The notes beneath the pieces were generated by a model. The model saw only the letters and a program-made list of their open reading frames with translations, did not search any database and was not told the DNA's origin. Positions 50,517 through 58,970 of a stretch of DNA of 64,000 nucleotides are shown one piece after another. A program made the position numbers and the translations under genes. This DNA comes from DASUPK01 sp963743575 (GTDB lineage Bacteria; Actinomycetota; Thermoleophilia; Solirubrobacterales; 70-9), in contig CAVUQC010000007.1 of assembly GCA_963743575.1 (NCBI GenBank), forward strand, positions 434,001 through 498,000, given 5' to 3'. Positions within the stretch are counted from its first letter, which is position 1. The number at the start of each line of letters is the position of its first letter.

Positions 50517-51941
50517 CTACGCCTTGGCCGCCGGGACCTGCGGCGCGCGCCTCACGAAACGTCTTGTGCCCAAGGAGCTCTGCGGCGGCACGAGTGCCTC
50601 TACCTCGGCAGAGGCACCCCCTTCGGGCGCGAAGGTGAATCGCTTGCGCTTGAAATCCTCCGGCTTCCGCCCCGCTGCGCGCAGTCGCGCAGTGGTCAAT
50701 ACCTGGGTGAGGATGACCTTCATCTCAAGCTCGGCGAAGCGGGCGCCGAGGCAACGGCGGACTCCGCCGCCGAAGGGGATCCAGGCGGCGTCCTCGGGTG
50801 TGCCGTCGAGAAACCGCTCAGGTCGGAATGCGTCCGGCTCAGGGTATGTGTCCGGATCGCTGTGGACGAGATAGATAGAGACCATCAGGATCGAACCGGC
50901 GGGGATCATGTAACCGCCCAGCTCCACCGGCTGCCTGACGTGACGGGCAACGACTGGCACCACCGGTCGGGCCCGGAGCGTTTCCTTGACGACCGCCTCC
51001 AAGAAGTCGTCCTTCCCTCCCTCTTCGATCTCGGCGGTGAGTCGCTGGAGCTTCTCGGGCGATCGAAGCAGTCTCTCGAGCGCCCAGGCCGATCCGCTCG
51101 TGGTCGTCTCATAACCCGCCATGATCATGGTCAGGATCTCGTCGCGCACCTCGTGGTCGCTCAGGGGCGACCCATCCTCGTGCTCGCCTCGAATGAGCAG
51201 GGAGACCGTGTCGTCACGGAACTGCGTCATCGGATCTGCGCGGCGGTCGGAGATCACCTCGAAGAGGATCTCGTCGATCTTGTCGAGCACCCGCATCAGG
51301 CGCGCATACGGAGAGCTCCCGGCCAGCTCCCGGCGGAACCAGGGCATCAGGGTGAAAGGCGAGTCGCACCGATCCATCATTTCGGGGATCAGCTCGCGAA
51401 GGTCACTGTGCGAGTCATCCGAGTGGTCCCCGAAGACGACTCTCATGATGGATGCAAACGAGATCGCCTCCATCTCGTCGTGCAACTTCAGTCTCTGACC
51501 TGTCTCCCAGCTATCAATCCGTTTGGCCGCGATCTCCCGTACCTGGTCAACGAACTGAGCCGCGTGTGACGCTCCAAGCCCGCGCAACAGGATGCGCCGC
51601 TGATGCATGTGAGCATCGCCGTCCAGAAGCAGGATCGAGTTCGACCCGACCACCGGCCGGAAGATGCCATTCGTCTCGCCGGCCCTGAGAATGTCCGGGT
51701 CCTGCGAGAGCGCCTGCTTGGCCAGATCGGGGGCACCGACCATCACGACGTTCTGAGCAGGGCCGAGTCGAAGCGTGAAGATCGGGCCGTACCGCTCCCT
51801 GCACTTGTTCATGAACTCGATCGGCCGAAACATCCACTGCGAGGTCTGCACCCAGCCCGGCGCGTGCGGGCCCGGCGGGAGGCCCGGGTGATCCGACTCT
51901 CTTCTCCCTACAAGGGGCGCGACTGCGGCTCGGCTTTCCAT
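50517..51941 (-). CDS. cytochrome P450
   Basis: A 474-aa soluble P450 with all hallmarks: I-helix AGYETTTS, K-helix ExxR in KETLR, PERF, and the haem loop FGGGVRRCLGARFA with axial Cys397. There is no membrane anchor, so it needs soluble ferredoxin partners; a ferredoxin reductase lies at 28.6 kb but no ferredoxin gene is adjacent. The 213-bp region to the divergent acyl-CoA dehydrogenase contains a GATTGG-N9-CCAATC dyad (51961-51981). ATG at 51941 chosen; upstream in-frame ATGs lack family similarity. Substrate unknown. Confidence 0.93.
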   Translation of the reverse strand: MESRAAVAPLVGRRESDHPGLPPGPHAPGWVQTSQWMFRPIEFMNKCRERYGPIFTLRLGPAQNVVMVGAPDLAKQALSQDPDILRAGETNGIFRPVVGSNSILLLDGDAHMHQRRILLRGLGASHAAQFVDQVREIAAKRIDSWETGQRLKLHDEMEAISFASIMRVVFGDHSDDSHSDLRELIPEMMDRCDSPFTLMPWFRRELAGSSPYARLMRVLDKIDEILFEVISDRRADPMTQFRDDTVSLLIRGEHEDGSPLSDHEVRDEILTMIMAGYETTTSGSAWALERLLRSPEKLQRLTAEIEEGGKDDFLEAVVKETLRARPVVPVVARHVRQPVELGGYMIPAGSILMVSIYLVHSDPDTYPEPDAFRPERFLDGTPEDAAWIPFGGGVRRCLGARFAELEMKVILTQVLTTARLRAAGRKPEDFKRKRFTFAPEGGASAEVEALVPPQSSLGTRRFVRRAPQVPAAKA

Positions 51942-52062
51942 GCGCCTACTCGCTGATGCTGATTGGTACTTCCGTCCAATCCTCACTTTATGGAGGATCG
52001 GGTAGCGATACATCCGCATTAATGGTTCTTGGCCTCCTGGGAAATTCCCTTCATGCGGTCCC

Positions 52063-52096
52063 TTGCAGTGGGAAGTAGGAAGTCCTACAATCCACT
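52063..52096 (+). promoter_or_regulatory. promoter and overlapping operator of the acyl-CoA dehydrogenase gene
   Basis: TTGCAG (52063-52068), a 17-bp spacer and TACAAT (52086-52091) form a good sigma-70-type promoter. The inverted repeat GTAGGA-AG-TCCTAC (52075-52088) overlaps the spacer and the -10, the position for a repressor. The 28 bases from 52069 resemble the element at 46450. Confidence 0.55.
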
Positions 52097-52154
52097 TTGC
52101 CGGGCGCGCCGAACGCGTCCTCCGCAGCGTCCCTGACCAGAAGGAGAACGAGCA

Positions 52155-53363
52155 GTGGCCACCGCTTCCTCGAGCGTCATCAAGCCCGACCACGCCAGCG
52201 CCCGCAGGCACTTCATCTTCAACGACGAGCATGAGGAGCTGCGCGAGTCGATGCGCTCCTGGGTCCTCAAGGAGCTCACCCCCCACCGCTTCGAGTGGGA
52301 GGAGAATCTCTGGCCCGACTCCGTCCTCCACCGTGCGGGCGAGCTCGGCTACATCGGGCTCTGCTACCCCGAGGAGTACGGCGGGCAGGGCGGCGACTAC
52401 TTCTACTCGCTGGTCCGCGCCGACGCGATGAGCTACTCCGGCTGCGGCGGGCTCAACATGGGGATGGCGGTGCACACCGACATGGCGACGCCGCCGATCC
52501 ACCTGCTCGGCACCGAGGAGCAGAAGCAGCGCTACCTCGTTCCCTCCATCAAGGGCGAGCTGATCAGCGCCCTGGGGATCACCGAGCCTGGCGCCGGTTC
52601 CGACGTGGCGGGCATCCGCACCACGGCCAAGCGCGACGGCGACGAGTGGGTGATCAACGGCTCCAAGATGTTCATCACCAACGCCCTGCGCGCGAACTAC
52701 ATCGTGCTCGTGGCGAAGACCGATCCTGACGCCGGCCACGACGGGATCAGCCTCTTCATCGTCGACATACGGGACTCCGAAGGGAAGGAGACCGAGGGTT
52801 TCTCCGTCTCCCGCAAGCTCGAGAAGATGGGGATGCACGCCTCCGACACCGGCGAGCTCTCCTTCCAGGATGTCCGCGTTCCCGCCGAGAACCTCCTCGG
52901 CCAGGAGGGGAAGGGCTTCTACCACATCAGCTGGGAGCTTCAGGGCGAGCGGCTGGTCGCCGCGATCGGCTGCGTTTCGGGCGCTGAGCGCGTCTTCGAC
53001 CGCACCCTCGAGTACGCCAAGGAACGCGAGGCCTTCGGCCGCCCGATCGGCCGCTTCCAGGCGATCCGCCACAAGTTCGCCGAGATGTCGGTGAAGATCG
53101 AGGCCGCCAAGCAGATGGTCTACGCCACCGCGTGGCGCTTCTCCAACGGCGAGTACCCGGTCCGCGAGATCACGCAGGCGAAGCTCTACGCCTCACGGAT
53201 CATCGAGGAGGTCGCCGACGACTGCATCCAGATTCACGGCGGCTACGGCTACATGAAGGAGTACGAGGTCGAGCGCGCCTACCGCGACTCGCGCCTCAAC
53301 CGGATCGGTGCCGGCACCGACGAGGTGATGCTCGAGGTGATCGGGCGCAGCTACGGGCTTTGA
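52155..53363 (+). CDS. acyl-CoA dehydrogenase
   Basis: A 402-aa ACAD flavoenzyme: N-terminal helical domain, the FAD-binding motifs ALGITEPGAGSDVAGIRTTA and INGSKMFITNALRAN, and the C-terminal IQIHGGYGYMKEYEVERAYRD. It oxidises an acyl-CoA to the enoyl-CoA. At the position of the catalytic glutamate of the short/medium-chain branch (EGT) it has GAGT, so the base must lie elsewhere, as in isovaleryl-type enzymes. GTG start with AAGGAG about nine bases upstream. A close paralogue lies 1 kb downstream. Confidence 0.95.
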   Translation: MATASSSVIKPDHASARRHFIFNDEHEELRESMRSWVLKELTPHRFEWEENLWPDSVLHRAGELGYIGLCYPEEYGGQGGDYFYSLVRADAMSYSGCGGLNMGMAVHTDMATPPIHLLGTEEQKQRYLVPSIKGELISALGITEPGAGSDVAGIRTTAKRDGDEWVINGSKMFITNALRANYIVLVAKTDPDAGHDGISLFIVDIRDSEGKETEGFSVSRKLEKMGMHASDTGELSFQDVRVPAENLLGQEGKGFYHISWELQGERLVAAIGCVSGAERVFDRTLEYAKEREAFGRPIGRFQAIRHKFAEMSVKIEAAKQMVYATAWRFSNGEYPVREITQAKLYASRIIEEVADDCIQIHGGYGYMKEYEVERAYRDSRLNRIGAGTDEVMLEVIGRSYGL

Positions 53364-53378
53364 TGCGAGGGCGCGCCG

Positions 53379-53786
53379 CTAGGCGCGACCTGTTTGATGA
53401 CGGACGGGTCCGGGCGTCGGGCTGTTATAACCGAAGGGCGAGAGATCCATGATCGCCCTGACCTCGATCGCGCTGCCGGGCCGCAGCGGGACCCTCTTCG
53501 CCCAGTCGAGGGCATCCTCGAGGCTCTCGCAGTCGATCAGGCAGAACCCGCCGAGCTGCTCCTTGGTCTCGGTGAACGGCCCGTCCGTGACCGAGGCTCC
53601 GCCCTCTGAGATTCGAAGCGTCGTGGCGGTCTTGGGCAGCTCGAGCGCCTCGTTGACGATCATCACGCCGGCCTCTATCGCCGCCCGGTCGAACTCATTC
53701 CAGGCCTCCATCGCCCGGCGCATCTCGTCCTCGTTCTCCTCGAACATCCGGTCCTGGTCGCGGACAAAGGCGAGCAGATACTTCAT
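53379..53786 (-). CDS. YciI/DGPF-domain protein
   Basis: A 135-aa YCII-related protein: MKYLLAFVRDQDRM at the start and TDGPFTETKEQLGGFCLIDCESLEDALDWAKRVP, the DGPF motif with its conserved Asp. In actinobacteria these are often linked to ECF sigma factors, but none is present here. Function unknown; a small ligand-binding or lyase role is possible. GAGGAGG precedes the ATG. Confidence 0.9.
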   Translation of the reverse strand: MKYLLAFVRDQDRMFEENEDEMRRAMEAWNEFDRAAIEAGVMIVNEALELPKTATTLRISEGGASVTDGPFTETKEQLGGFCLIDCESLEDALDWAKRVPLRPGSAIEVRAIMDLSPFGYNSPTPGPVRHQTGRA

Positions 53787-53870
53787 GGCTTCCTCCTCGG
53801 GGTCGCGCGGCGTCTCGCCGCTTTCACCCTAACGACGAGCCGGCGCCTCCCAGATCGACATGCAGCCCTA

Positions 53871-53876
53871 TATAAC
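53871..53876 (+). promoter_or_regulatory. -10 region TATATAAC of the SnoaL-like gene
   Basis: TATAAC ends ten bases before the GTG at 53887 and supports that start over the ATG at 53860, which would lie upstream of the -10. Confidence 0.45.
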
Positions 53877-53886
53877 GAGTGGCCGC

Positions 53887-54330
53887 GTGAGCAACCTCGA
53901 CCACATCCGCTCCTACTATGAGGCGCTCAACACCGGCGATGCCCAACTGGTCGCCTCCCACTTCACCGACGACGCGGTCCACTACTACACCCGCCTCGGC
54001 CCGCACGAGGGGGCGGAGCGGATCGGGCAGAACTCCGAGATGGGCGTGAACGTGATCGACGGGCAGTGGTACCTGGAGCACGGGATCGAGCAGGGTGACG
54101 AGGCCGTGATCGAGTGGACCATGACCTGGCGCGATCCGCGCTCGGGCGAGAAGCGGCTCGACCGCGGCACGGAGTGGTTCCTGATGCGCGACGGGAAGAT
54201 CGCGGAGGTCCGCGCCTACCACCATGGAGGGAAGAAGAACCCGCAGGGCGACCTGCTGGGCTTCGATCACGAGGGCCGCGGCCACACGATGCTGGAGGAC
54301 TGGAAGCCACCGACGAAGGTCAACTCTTGA
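53887..54330 (+). CDS. SnoaL/NTF2-like protein
   Basis: A 147-aa NTF2-like protein (IRSYYEALNTGDAQLVASHFTDDAVHYY, then GTEWFLMRDGKIAEVRAYHHG). GTG at 53887 is chosen because a -10 box lies just upstream. The stop overlaps the TTG start of the second acyl-CoA dehydrogenase, so the two are translationally coupled. The ending with KNPQGDLLGFDHEGRGHT is typical of a subgroup I recall near acyl-CoA dehydrogenases. Function unknown. Confidence 0.85.
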   Translation: MSNLDHIRSYYEALNTGDAQLVASHFTDDAVHYYTRLGPHEGAERIGQNSEMGVNVIDGQWYLEHGIEQGDEAVIEWTMTWRDPRSGEKRLDRGTEWFLMRDGKIAEVRAYHHGGKKNPQGDLLGFDHEGRGHTMLEDWKPPTKVNS

Positions 54331-55505
54331 GCGTCATCAAGGACTCCGGCGAGCGCGCTCTGCTCCCGCCTTTCACGGACGAGCACCAGGAGCTGCGCGA
54401 GTCGGTGCGGCGCTTCGTCACCAAGGAGATCGCGCCGCACGTCGACGAGTGGGAGGAGGCCCGCGAGTTCCCGCGCGAGCTCTACAACCGCTGCGGCGAG
54501 CTCGGCTTTCTGGGGCTCAAGTTCGAGACCGACTACGGCGGCCAGGGCGGCGACTACGTCCACGACGCGGTCTGGGTGGAAGAGCTCTCCCGCTCCGGCG
54601 GCAGCGGCGGGGTCGCCGCGGGCCTCGGCGCCCACGCCGAGATCGCCATGCCGCCGATCTGGAAGTTCGGCACCGATGAGCAGAAGCAGCGCTGGCTCGT
54701 GCCCGGGATCAAGGGGGAGCTCGTCGGGGCGCTCGGAATCACCGAGCCGGGAGCGGGATCGGACGTGGCCTCTCTTCGGACCACGGCGAAGAAGCTCGAC
54801 GGCGGCTATGTGGTCAATGGCTCGAAGACGTTCATCACCAACGGCGTCCGCGCGGACTTCCTCGTCTGCGCCGTGAAGACCACCCAGGAGGGCGGACACC
54901 ACGGCATCTCATTCCTTGTGCTCGAGCGCGATATGCCGGGCTACGAGGTCGTCTCGAAGCTGGAGAAGATGGGCTGGCACGCATCCGACACCGGCGAGCT
55001 GTCCTTCAGCGACGTCGAGGTCCCCGACGAGAATCTGCTCGGCGAGGAGAACGAGGGCTTCAAGCTGATCATGGCCAATTTCCAGTGGGAGCGGCTGACC
55101 ATGGCGCTGGGCGCCGTCGGAGGCATGCAGAAGGTCTTCGAGATGACACTGGAGTACGCCAAGGAGCGCGAGGCGTTCGGCCGGCCGATCGGGCGCTTCC
55201 AGGCGATCCGCCACAAGTTCGCGGAGATGTCCGTGAAGATCGAGGTCGCCAGGGCACTCACCTACGACTGCCTGCGCAGGTTCGCCTCCGGCGAGGACAC
55301 GCTCCGCCAGGTCACCCAGGCCAAGCTCTTCACGCAGCGGGCGATGTGCGACGTGGCCGACGAGGCGATCCAGATTCACGGCGGCTACGGCTACATGCGC
55401 GAGTACGGCGTCGAGCGCGCCTACCGCGACGCTCGACTCGGCCCCATCGGCGGAGGCACCGATGAGGTGATGAAGGAGATCCTGGGCAAGCAGCTCGGTC
55501 TGTAG
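54327..55505 (+). CDS. acyl-CoA dehydrogenase (second paralogue)
   Basis: A 392-aa ACAD, clearly paralogous to the one ending at 53363 (shared FGRPIGRFQAIRHKFAEMSV and IQIHGGYGYM-EY-VERAYRD). FAD motifs GITEPGAGSDVASLRTTA and VNGSKTFITNGVRAD are present. The EGT glutamate is replaced by GGGT. The start is TTG in a TTGA overlap with the SnoaL-like gene, with GAAGGT six bases upstream. Probably oxidises a branched or long acyl-CoA; the TetR gene follows 31 nt later. Confidence 0.94.
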   Translation: MSVIKDSGERALLPPFTDEHQELRESVRRFVTKEIAPHVDEWEEAREFPRELYNRCGELGFLGLKFETDYGGQGGDYVHDAVWVEELSRSGGSGGVAAGLGAHAEIAMPPIWKFGTDEQKQRWLVPGIKGELVGALGITEPGAGSDVASLRTTAKKLDGGYVVNGSKTFITNGVRADFLVCAVKTTQEGGHHGISFLVLERDMPGYEVVSKLEKMGWHASDTGELSFSDVEVPDENLLGEENEGFKLIMANFQWERLTMALGAVGGMQKVFEMTLEYAKEREAFGRPIGRFQAIRHKFAEMSVKIEVARALTYDCLRRFASGEDTLRQVTQAKLFTQRAMCDVADEAIQIHGGYGYMREYGVERAYRDARLGPIGGGTDEVMKEILGKQLGL

Positions 55506-55509
55506 TAAT

Positions 55510-55525
55510 AACGACCGATCGTGCT
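55510..55525. promoter_or_regulatory. TetR operator, site 1
   Basis: AACGACCGATCGTGCT, 11 nt upstream of the TetR ATG. The identical 16-mer occurs at 56537 and a near copy at 56508, so this TetR most likely represses itself and the divergent and downstream genes. Confidence 0.7.
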
Positions 55526-55536
55526 AAGTTGGATGA

Positions 55537-56178
55537 ATGGCACGGACCGCATCGAAATCGGACCCGAAGCCCGCAGCACGCAGGAAGCGGAGCGACGGCG
55601 AGCGCAGCCGGACCGCGATTCTCAACGAGGCGGCCCGCCTGGCGACGGTCGAGGGCATCGGCGGGCTCTCGCTGGGCCGCCTCGCCGACGAGGTCGGGAT
55701 GAGCAAAAGCGGCCTCTTCGCCCACTTCGGCTCCAAGGAGGAGCTGCAGCTGGCCACGATCGAGACCGCCGACGAGATCTTCCGCAAGCAGGTGCTCGAA
55801 CCGGCTGATAACGCGTCGAGTGGCATCGAGCGGCTGCGCGCCCTGGTCAACAGCTATCTCGACTACGTCGAAGCCAAGACCTTCCCGGGCGGCTGCTTCT
55901 TCGCCACCGTTATGGTCGAGGTGAGCATGCAGCCGGGCGCGGTCCGAGACCGGCTGGTCGCCTTCCTGGAAGACTGGCTCCGCCGGCTTGAGGCCGCTGT
56001 GCGGGAGGCTCAGCGCGAGGGCGACATCGACAGGAAGGAGGACGCTGGTCAGCTCGCCTTCGAGCTCGAGAGCTCGCTGCTGCTGGCCAACACGCAGTTC
56101 GCCGTCGCCCAGAGCCCCGAACCGATCAAAGCGGGGCGCCGGGCGATCGAGCGGCGGCTGAAGGAAGCGGCCGCCTAA
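55537..56178 (+). CDS. TetR-family transcriptional regulator
   Basis: A 213-aa TetR protein with a basic N-terminal tail, HTH (about 28-75, GGLSLGRLADEVGMSKSGLFAHFGSKEELQL) and an effector domain beginning ETADEIFRKQVLEPA with PGGCFFATVMVE. Three matching operators flank it: before its own start, and two between the DUF4242 and MMPL genes. It therefore probably controls the exporter. The stop interlocks with the convergent DUF4242 stop (CTAA). Confidence 0.94.
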   Translation: MARTASKSDPKPAARRKRSDGERSRTAILNEAARLATVEGIGGLSLGRLADEVGMSKSGLFAHFGSKEELQLATIETADEIFRKQVLEPADNASSGIERLRALVNSYLDYVEAKTFPGGCFFATVMVEVSMQPGAVRDRLVAFLEDWLRRLEAAVREAQREGDIDRKEDAGQLAFELESSLLLANTQFAVAQSPEPIKAGRRAIERRLKEAAA

Positions 56179-56486
56179 GCGACCGCCTCCTTGACCGGGT
56201 CGGGCCGGATCACGACCGTGTCGGCGACGGCCCAGATCTCATCGGCCGGCATCCCGACGCGCTGGGCGTGCTTGCGAATCGCCTCGGGGTTGACCGCCTG
56301 GTAGATGCAGACGCTGCCCAGGGTGCCGTCGTCCTCCGCGATCACGTAGCTGCGAATCCAGCGCACGTCGGTCGGGAACTCCTCGTCCGCGACCTGCTTC
56401 GAGCGGGCCGCAACCTGCTTGAGCTCATCCGGCGATCCCCACGCGTTCTTGCGGCGGATCGAATACATCTGGAGCTCTGTGCTCAT
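56175..56486 (-). CDS. DUF4242 small protein
   Basis: A 103-aa protein with the DUF4242 fold signature (MQMYSIRR-like start, VRWIRSYVIAEDDGTLGSVCIYQAVNPEAIRKHAQRVGMPADEI). A Streptomyces relative has been reported to bind nickel; that role is not established here. AAAGGA lies seven bases before the ATG and a TATAGT -10 is flanked by two TetR operators, so expression should follow the neighbouring TetR. Confidence 0.85.
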   Translation of the reverse strand: MSTELQMYSIRRKNAWGSPDELKQVAARSKQVADEEFPTDVRWIRSYVIAEDDGTLGSVCIYQAVNPEAIRKHAQRVGMPADEIWAVADTVVIRPDPVKEAVA

Positions 56487-56507
56487 GGTGTGTCCTTTCC
56501 TAGTTAG

Positions 56508-56522
56508 TACGAACGGTCGTGC
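56508..56522. promoter_or_regulatory. TetR operator, site 2
   Basis: TACGAACGGTCGTGC matches sites 1 and 3 at all but two core positions (consensus ACGA-CCGA-TCGT-GC). It lies just downstream of the DUF4242 -10 (TATAGT on the minus strand), covering the start of transcription. Confidence 0.65.
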
Positions 56523-56536
56523 GGACTATACAGAAG

Positions 56537-56552
56537 AACGACCGATCGTGCT
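56537..56552. promoter_or_regulatory. TetR operator, site 3
   Basis: AACGACCGATCGTGCT, identical over 16 bases to site 1, upstream of the DUF4242 -10 and 176 nt upstream of the MMPL start. Confidence 0.7.
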
Positions 56553-56612
56553 TTTCGGAATGGGTTGAGGTGTCACGCAGTCTCCTGGTCAAACGTCACA
56601 CACCTAGAGATG

Positions 56613-56644
56613 AATTGGGGGCTCAATAGGGGTCATCCCCAATT
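56613..56644. promoter_or_regulatory. AATTGGGG / CCCCAATT stem-loop upstream of MMPL
   Basis: Perfect 8-bp arms with a 16-nt loop in the 242-bp region between the DUF4242 and MMPL genes, 85 nt before the MMPL start. It may be a second operator or a leader structure. The rest of this gap holds the two TetR sites and no gene. Confidence 0.35.
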
Positions 56645-56728
56645 GAAGGAAGTTCGAGCGGAGTCCATTCTGCTCCCTCGCAAACGTCTAAAGGCACCGA
56701 CCAGATTTCGAATACAGGAGGGAACCTC

Positions 56729-58885
56729 GTGGCATCACTAACGCACTGGGTACTGGCCCACAAACGGACCGTCGTCATCTCATGGATCCTGCTGACGATC
56801 GCCGGGATCATGGCTGCCGGGCCCGCGAGCAAGGCGCTCGACCAGAAGTTCTCCGTCCCCAACAAGGAGGGATGGGAGACGAACCAGGCGATCGCCGCCA
56901 AGTACAACGGCACGGGCGGGGATACCTCTCCCCTGCTGCCGGTGGTGACGCTTCCAGCCGGGCAGTCGGTGAACTCGCCCCAGGTGAAGCGTGACCTGAA
57001 CAGACTCGACGACACGCTGACGAAGACCCTGCCGGGCTCGCGCGTCGCCTCATACGCGTCGACCGGCGACAGCGCCTTCGTCTCGGACGACGGGCACACG
57101 ACCTACGCGATCGTCTACCCGAAGCCCGACCCAAACTCCAGCTTCGGCGACAACCCACACGCGGCCACCGACGTGAAGAACGCCGTGGCGGGAATGACGG
57201 TCGCCGGGGCGCCGGTTCACGTGACCGGCTTCGACGCACTCCAGCAGTCGACCGGAGGAGGCGATGGGCCGGGCGTTCTCCTGGAGGCGCTGATCGGCGG
57301 CTTCGGCGCCCTGATCGTGCTCGCCTTCGTGTTCGCCTCGTTCCTCGCGATCGTGCCGATCGGGATGGCGATCTGCTCGATCATGACCACCTTCCTGCTG
57401 TTGCTCGGCCTGACGACATTCACCGACGTCTCGCCGATCGTGCAGTTCCTGGTGGCACTGGTCGGATTGGGCGTGGCAATCGACTACTCGCTGCTGGTGG
57501 TCTCGCGCTGGCGTGAGGAACGGTCCCACGGCCACACGGGTGACGAAGCGGTGCAGAGAGCGATGGAGACGGCAGGCCGTGCCGTCGTCTTCAGCGGCAT
57601 CACCGTCGCGATCGGCCTGCTCGCTCTGATCGCGCTGCCGTTGCCCTTCCTGCGCTCGATGGGTTACGGCGGAATGCTGATCCCGCTGGTCTCGACACTG
57701 GTGGCGATCACGCTCCTCCCGGTGATCCTGGCCAAGGCCGGACCGAAGCTCGACTGGCCGCACCGGCGCACTGATGACAAGGCCAGCCGGGCCTGGACCC
57801 GCTGGGCACAGCTCATCTCACGGCGCCGCTGGGTCGCCGCGGGCACCGGCATGGCGGTGATCCTGGCGCTCGCACTGTCTGCGACGAACCTGCAGCTGGG
57901 CGCCGCGGACGCGGACACGATCGCCAAGAGCGGTCCCGCCGAGCAGGGTCTGAAGCAGCTAGAGAGCGCCGGCATCGGCGAGGGCTCGATCCTGCCTCAC
58001 GAGATCCTGGTCGAGGGCAACACCAACTCCCGCACCGTCGCCACCGATCTCAACAAGATCGACGGCATCCACGGCGCGGTCGCGCCGAGCGGCCCGGAGT
58101 GGAACCGCGGCGGCACGCACATCGTCGAGGCCGTTCCGGTCCCCGACAGCGGCACGCCGCAGGGTCACGACACGCTCAATGAGGTACGGGATACGGCCCA
58201 TTCGGCCGGCCCGGGAGTCCGTGTGGGCGGCGGTCCCGCCGCGAACCAGGACTTCATCGACGCGGTCTACGGGTCCTTCCCGCTCATGATCGCGCTGATC
58301 GCGATCACCACCTTCATCCTGCTGGCGCGGGCGTTCCGCTCGCTCCTGCTGCCGCTGAAGGCGATCGTGCTCAACATCCTCAGCGTGGCCGCGGCCTGGG
58401 GCGTGCTCGTCTTGGTCTGGCAGGACGGTCACGGCTCGGAGGCGATCTGGGGCATACATGCGACCGGCTCGATCCAGTCGTGGATGCCGCTGATCATCTT
58501 CGCCTTCCTGTTCGGCCTCTCGATGGACTACGAGGTGTTCATCCTCTCCCGGATGCGGGAGGAGTACGACCGCACGGGGTCCACCGATGTGGCGGTCGTC
58601 CAGGGGATTGGGCGAACCGGCAGGCTGGTGACCAGCGCCGCGCTGATCCTGTTCCTGGCGTTCACCTCGATGGCGTCGGGACCGGACACCAGCGTGAAGA
58701 TGTTCGCGACCGGGCTGGCTGCCGGGATCCTGATCGACGCGACGATCATCCGGGCGCTGATCGTGCCCGCGGTGATCTCGCTGATGGGCCGCTGGAACTG
58801 GTGGCTCCCCACTTGGCCCGCACGGCTGCTCCGCGTGGAGCCCTCCCTGCCCCGGAGGGTCGCCACCGGGGAGGCCGAGGGCTGA
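56729..58885 (+). CDS. MMPL/RND family transporter
   Basis: A 718-aa exporter with duplicated MMPL halves: extracytoplasmic loops at about 35-185 and 390-505, and twelve transmembrane helices. Helix 4 has GVAIDYSLLVVSRWREERSHG and helix 10 has GLSMDYEVFILSRMREEYDR, the proton-relay Asp-Tyr pairs. GTG start with GGAGGG six bases upstream. Likely controlled by the TetR gene upstream through the operators in between; this arrangement is common for lipid or drug export. Cargo unknown. Confidence 0.93.
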   Translation: MASLTHWVLAHKRTVVISWILLTIAGIMAAGPASKALDQKFSVPNKEGWETNQAIAAKYNGTGGDTSPLLPVVTLPAGQSVNSPQVKRDLNRLDDTLTKTLPGSRVASYASTGDSAFVSDDGHTTYAIVYPKPDPNSSFGDNPHAATDVKNAVAGMTVAGAPVHVTGFDALQQSTGGGDGPGVLLEALIGGFGALIVLAFVFASFLAIVPIGMAICSIMTTFLLLLGLTTFTDVSPIVQFLVALVGLGVAIDYSLLVVSRWREERSHGHTGDEAVQRAMETAGRAVVFSGITVAIGLLALIALPLPFLRSMGYGGMLIPLVSTLVAITLLPVILAKAGPKLDWPHRRTDDKASRAWTRWAQLISRRRWVAAGTGMAVILALALSATNLQLGAADADTIAKSGPAEQGLKQLESAGIGEGSILPHEILVEGNTNSRTVATDLNKIDGIHGAVAPSGPEWNRGGTHIVEAVPVPDSGTPQGHDTLNEVRDTAHSAGPGVRVGGGPAANQDFIDAVYGSFPLMIALIAITTFILLARAFRSLLLPLKAIVLNILSVAAAWGVLVLVWQDGHGSEAIWGIHATGSIQSWMPLIIFAFLFGLSMDYEVFILSRMREEYDRTGSTDVAVVQGIGRTGRLVTSAALILFLAFTSMASGPDTSVKMFATGLAAGILIDATIIRALIVPAVISLMGRWNWWLPTWPARLLRVEPSLPRRVATGEAEG

Positions 58886-58923
58886 GAGCTCGGCGGACCC
58901 TTCTCCTCCGCCGATTCCCTAAC

Positions 58924-58958
58924 GCGCGAGGCCCGGCCAACCGGCCGGGCCTCCGCGC
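58924..58958 (+). terminator. strong GC stem-loop after MMPL
   Basis: AGGCCCGGCC-AACC-GGCCGGGCCT is a perfect 10-bp stem with a 4-nt loop, extended by GCGCG/CGCGC with one bulge. It lies between the MMPL stop and the MFS start. There is no long T-run, as is usual in GC-rich actinobacteria, so termination is likely but not proven. Confidence 0.6.
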
Positions 58959-58970
58959 TAGCTTTGCGCC

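Noticed and set aside
51942..53072. Extension of the P450 frame to an 851-residue protein
   Set aside because: The extra N-terminal part is antisense to the acyl-CoA dehydrogenase and crosses a promoter region; the P450 begins normally at 51941.
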